In this document: piece by piece, positions 14,948 through 15,151 of the stretch
Position numbering within the stretch: the stretch's first letter is position 1
How the letters are laid out: every line of letters starts with the position of its first letter
Source: JAADHY01 sp964428935
Lineage (GTDB): Bacteria; Planctomycetota; Planctomycetia; Planctomycetales; Planctomycetaceae
Direction: 5' to 3'
NCBI GenBank assembly: GCA_964428935.1
Contig: CAYSAG010000108.1
Coordinates: forward strand, 1-15,151
Length of the DNA: 15,151 nucleotides
The notes under the pieces: model-generated
Database searches by the model: none
Told to the model about the DNA's origin: nothing
Seen by the model: only the letters and a program-made list of their open reading frames with translations
Translations under genes and position numbers: made by a program

Positions 14948-15151
14948 ATGATCGGCGACCTGGCAAGACTTCTGACAGCTCATCGTTTCCGTCGTCTGTT
15001 TGTCGATGTCTTGGGCTGGGACTGTGGCTTTGGGACCATCGAAGTCTCAGCGGCCGACCGTCGATTCAGCTTTCAGCGAATTGCTCAAAAAAGGGTTCAT
15101 CACATAATTGCGCGCTTTGGAAGTTCGTTTCCCGCAAAGACGTTACGGCGA
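14948..15151 (+). CDS. Start of a probable restriction-modification methylase-type protein (cut by window edge)
   Basis: Sixty-eight codons are open from the ATG at 14948 to the end of the window, so the gene is partial. The N-terminus, with RRLFVDVLGWDCGFGTIEV (15-33) and RRFSFQRIAQKR (38-49), resembles the N-terminal module found ahead of Eco57I-type restriction-modification methylases and similar defence proteins, where it continues KRG-x-x-V. Here the residues after AQKR (VHHIIARF) no longer fit that pattern, and the codon run contains AAAAAAGGG, so a frameshift or a divergent variant is possible. By hand count the segment is about 52% GC (107 of 204), against about 63% in a 60-base sample of the previous gene, and it uses codons such as ATA, TTA, AGA and AGG. 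No ribosome binding site is clear. Function is inferred from pattern recall only. Confidence 0.5.
   Translation, partial: MIGDLARLLTAHRFRRLFVDVLGWDCGFGTIEVSAADRRFSFQRIAQKRVHHIIARFGSSFPAKTLRR

Noticed and set aside
14644..14949. 101-codon minus-strand frame in the right-hand gap
   Set aside because: It overlaps the end of the GH2-domain gene, has no ribosome binding site and no recognisable content.

Overview
The window looks like chromosome from a member of the Planctomycetota. The evidence is a DUF1559 protein with a prepilin-like N-terminus and a perfect H-X9-DG signature, two secreted sulfatase-fold proteins, a secreted EF-hand/esterase fusion, a very large secreted PcRGLX/YetA-like protein, and high GC with long antisense ORFs. 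The order within the phylum cannot be settled from this sequence.

Layout. Left part (1-5033): a DUF1559 protein on the minus strand (16-1071), a 707-bp gap holding several inverted repeats, then three plus-strand genes: a DUF434/DUF5616 protein (1779-2501), a SAM-dependent methyltransferase with a coiled-coil tail (2751-3662), and an exported EF-hand/alpha-beta-hydrolase esterase (3864-5033). Middle part (5124-12726): three minus-strand genes that read as one cluster. In transcription order they are a 1264-aa exported multidomain PcRGLX/YetA-like protein, a 656-aa exported fusion of a catalytically dead sulfatase fold with a lethal-factor-like zinc metallopeptidase, and an apparently active 504-aa sulfatase. 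The esterase and the sulfatase genes converge at about 5034-5123, where two stem-loops lie. Right part (13085-15151): on the plus strand, a 10-TM EamA/DMT transporter, a small protein that is only a GH2-type sugar-binding jelly roll, and, after a drop in GC, the start of a gene cut by the window edge that resembles the N-terminal module of Eco57I-type restriction-modification methylases.

Interpretation. The minus-strand cluster and the neighbouring esterase suggest exported processing of a sulfated, possibly acylated, polysaccharide or glycoconjugate. The sulfatase would remove sulfate, the PcRGLX/YetA-like protein would cleave or bind the backbone, and the fusion would couple a substrate-recognition sulfatase fold to a protease. 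This linkage is inference from gene order and domains. The pseudo-sulfatase/metallopeptidase fusion is the most unusual object seen. The right edge may be the border of a mobile or defence region. No rRNA, tRNA, CRISPR array or transposase was seen.
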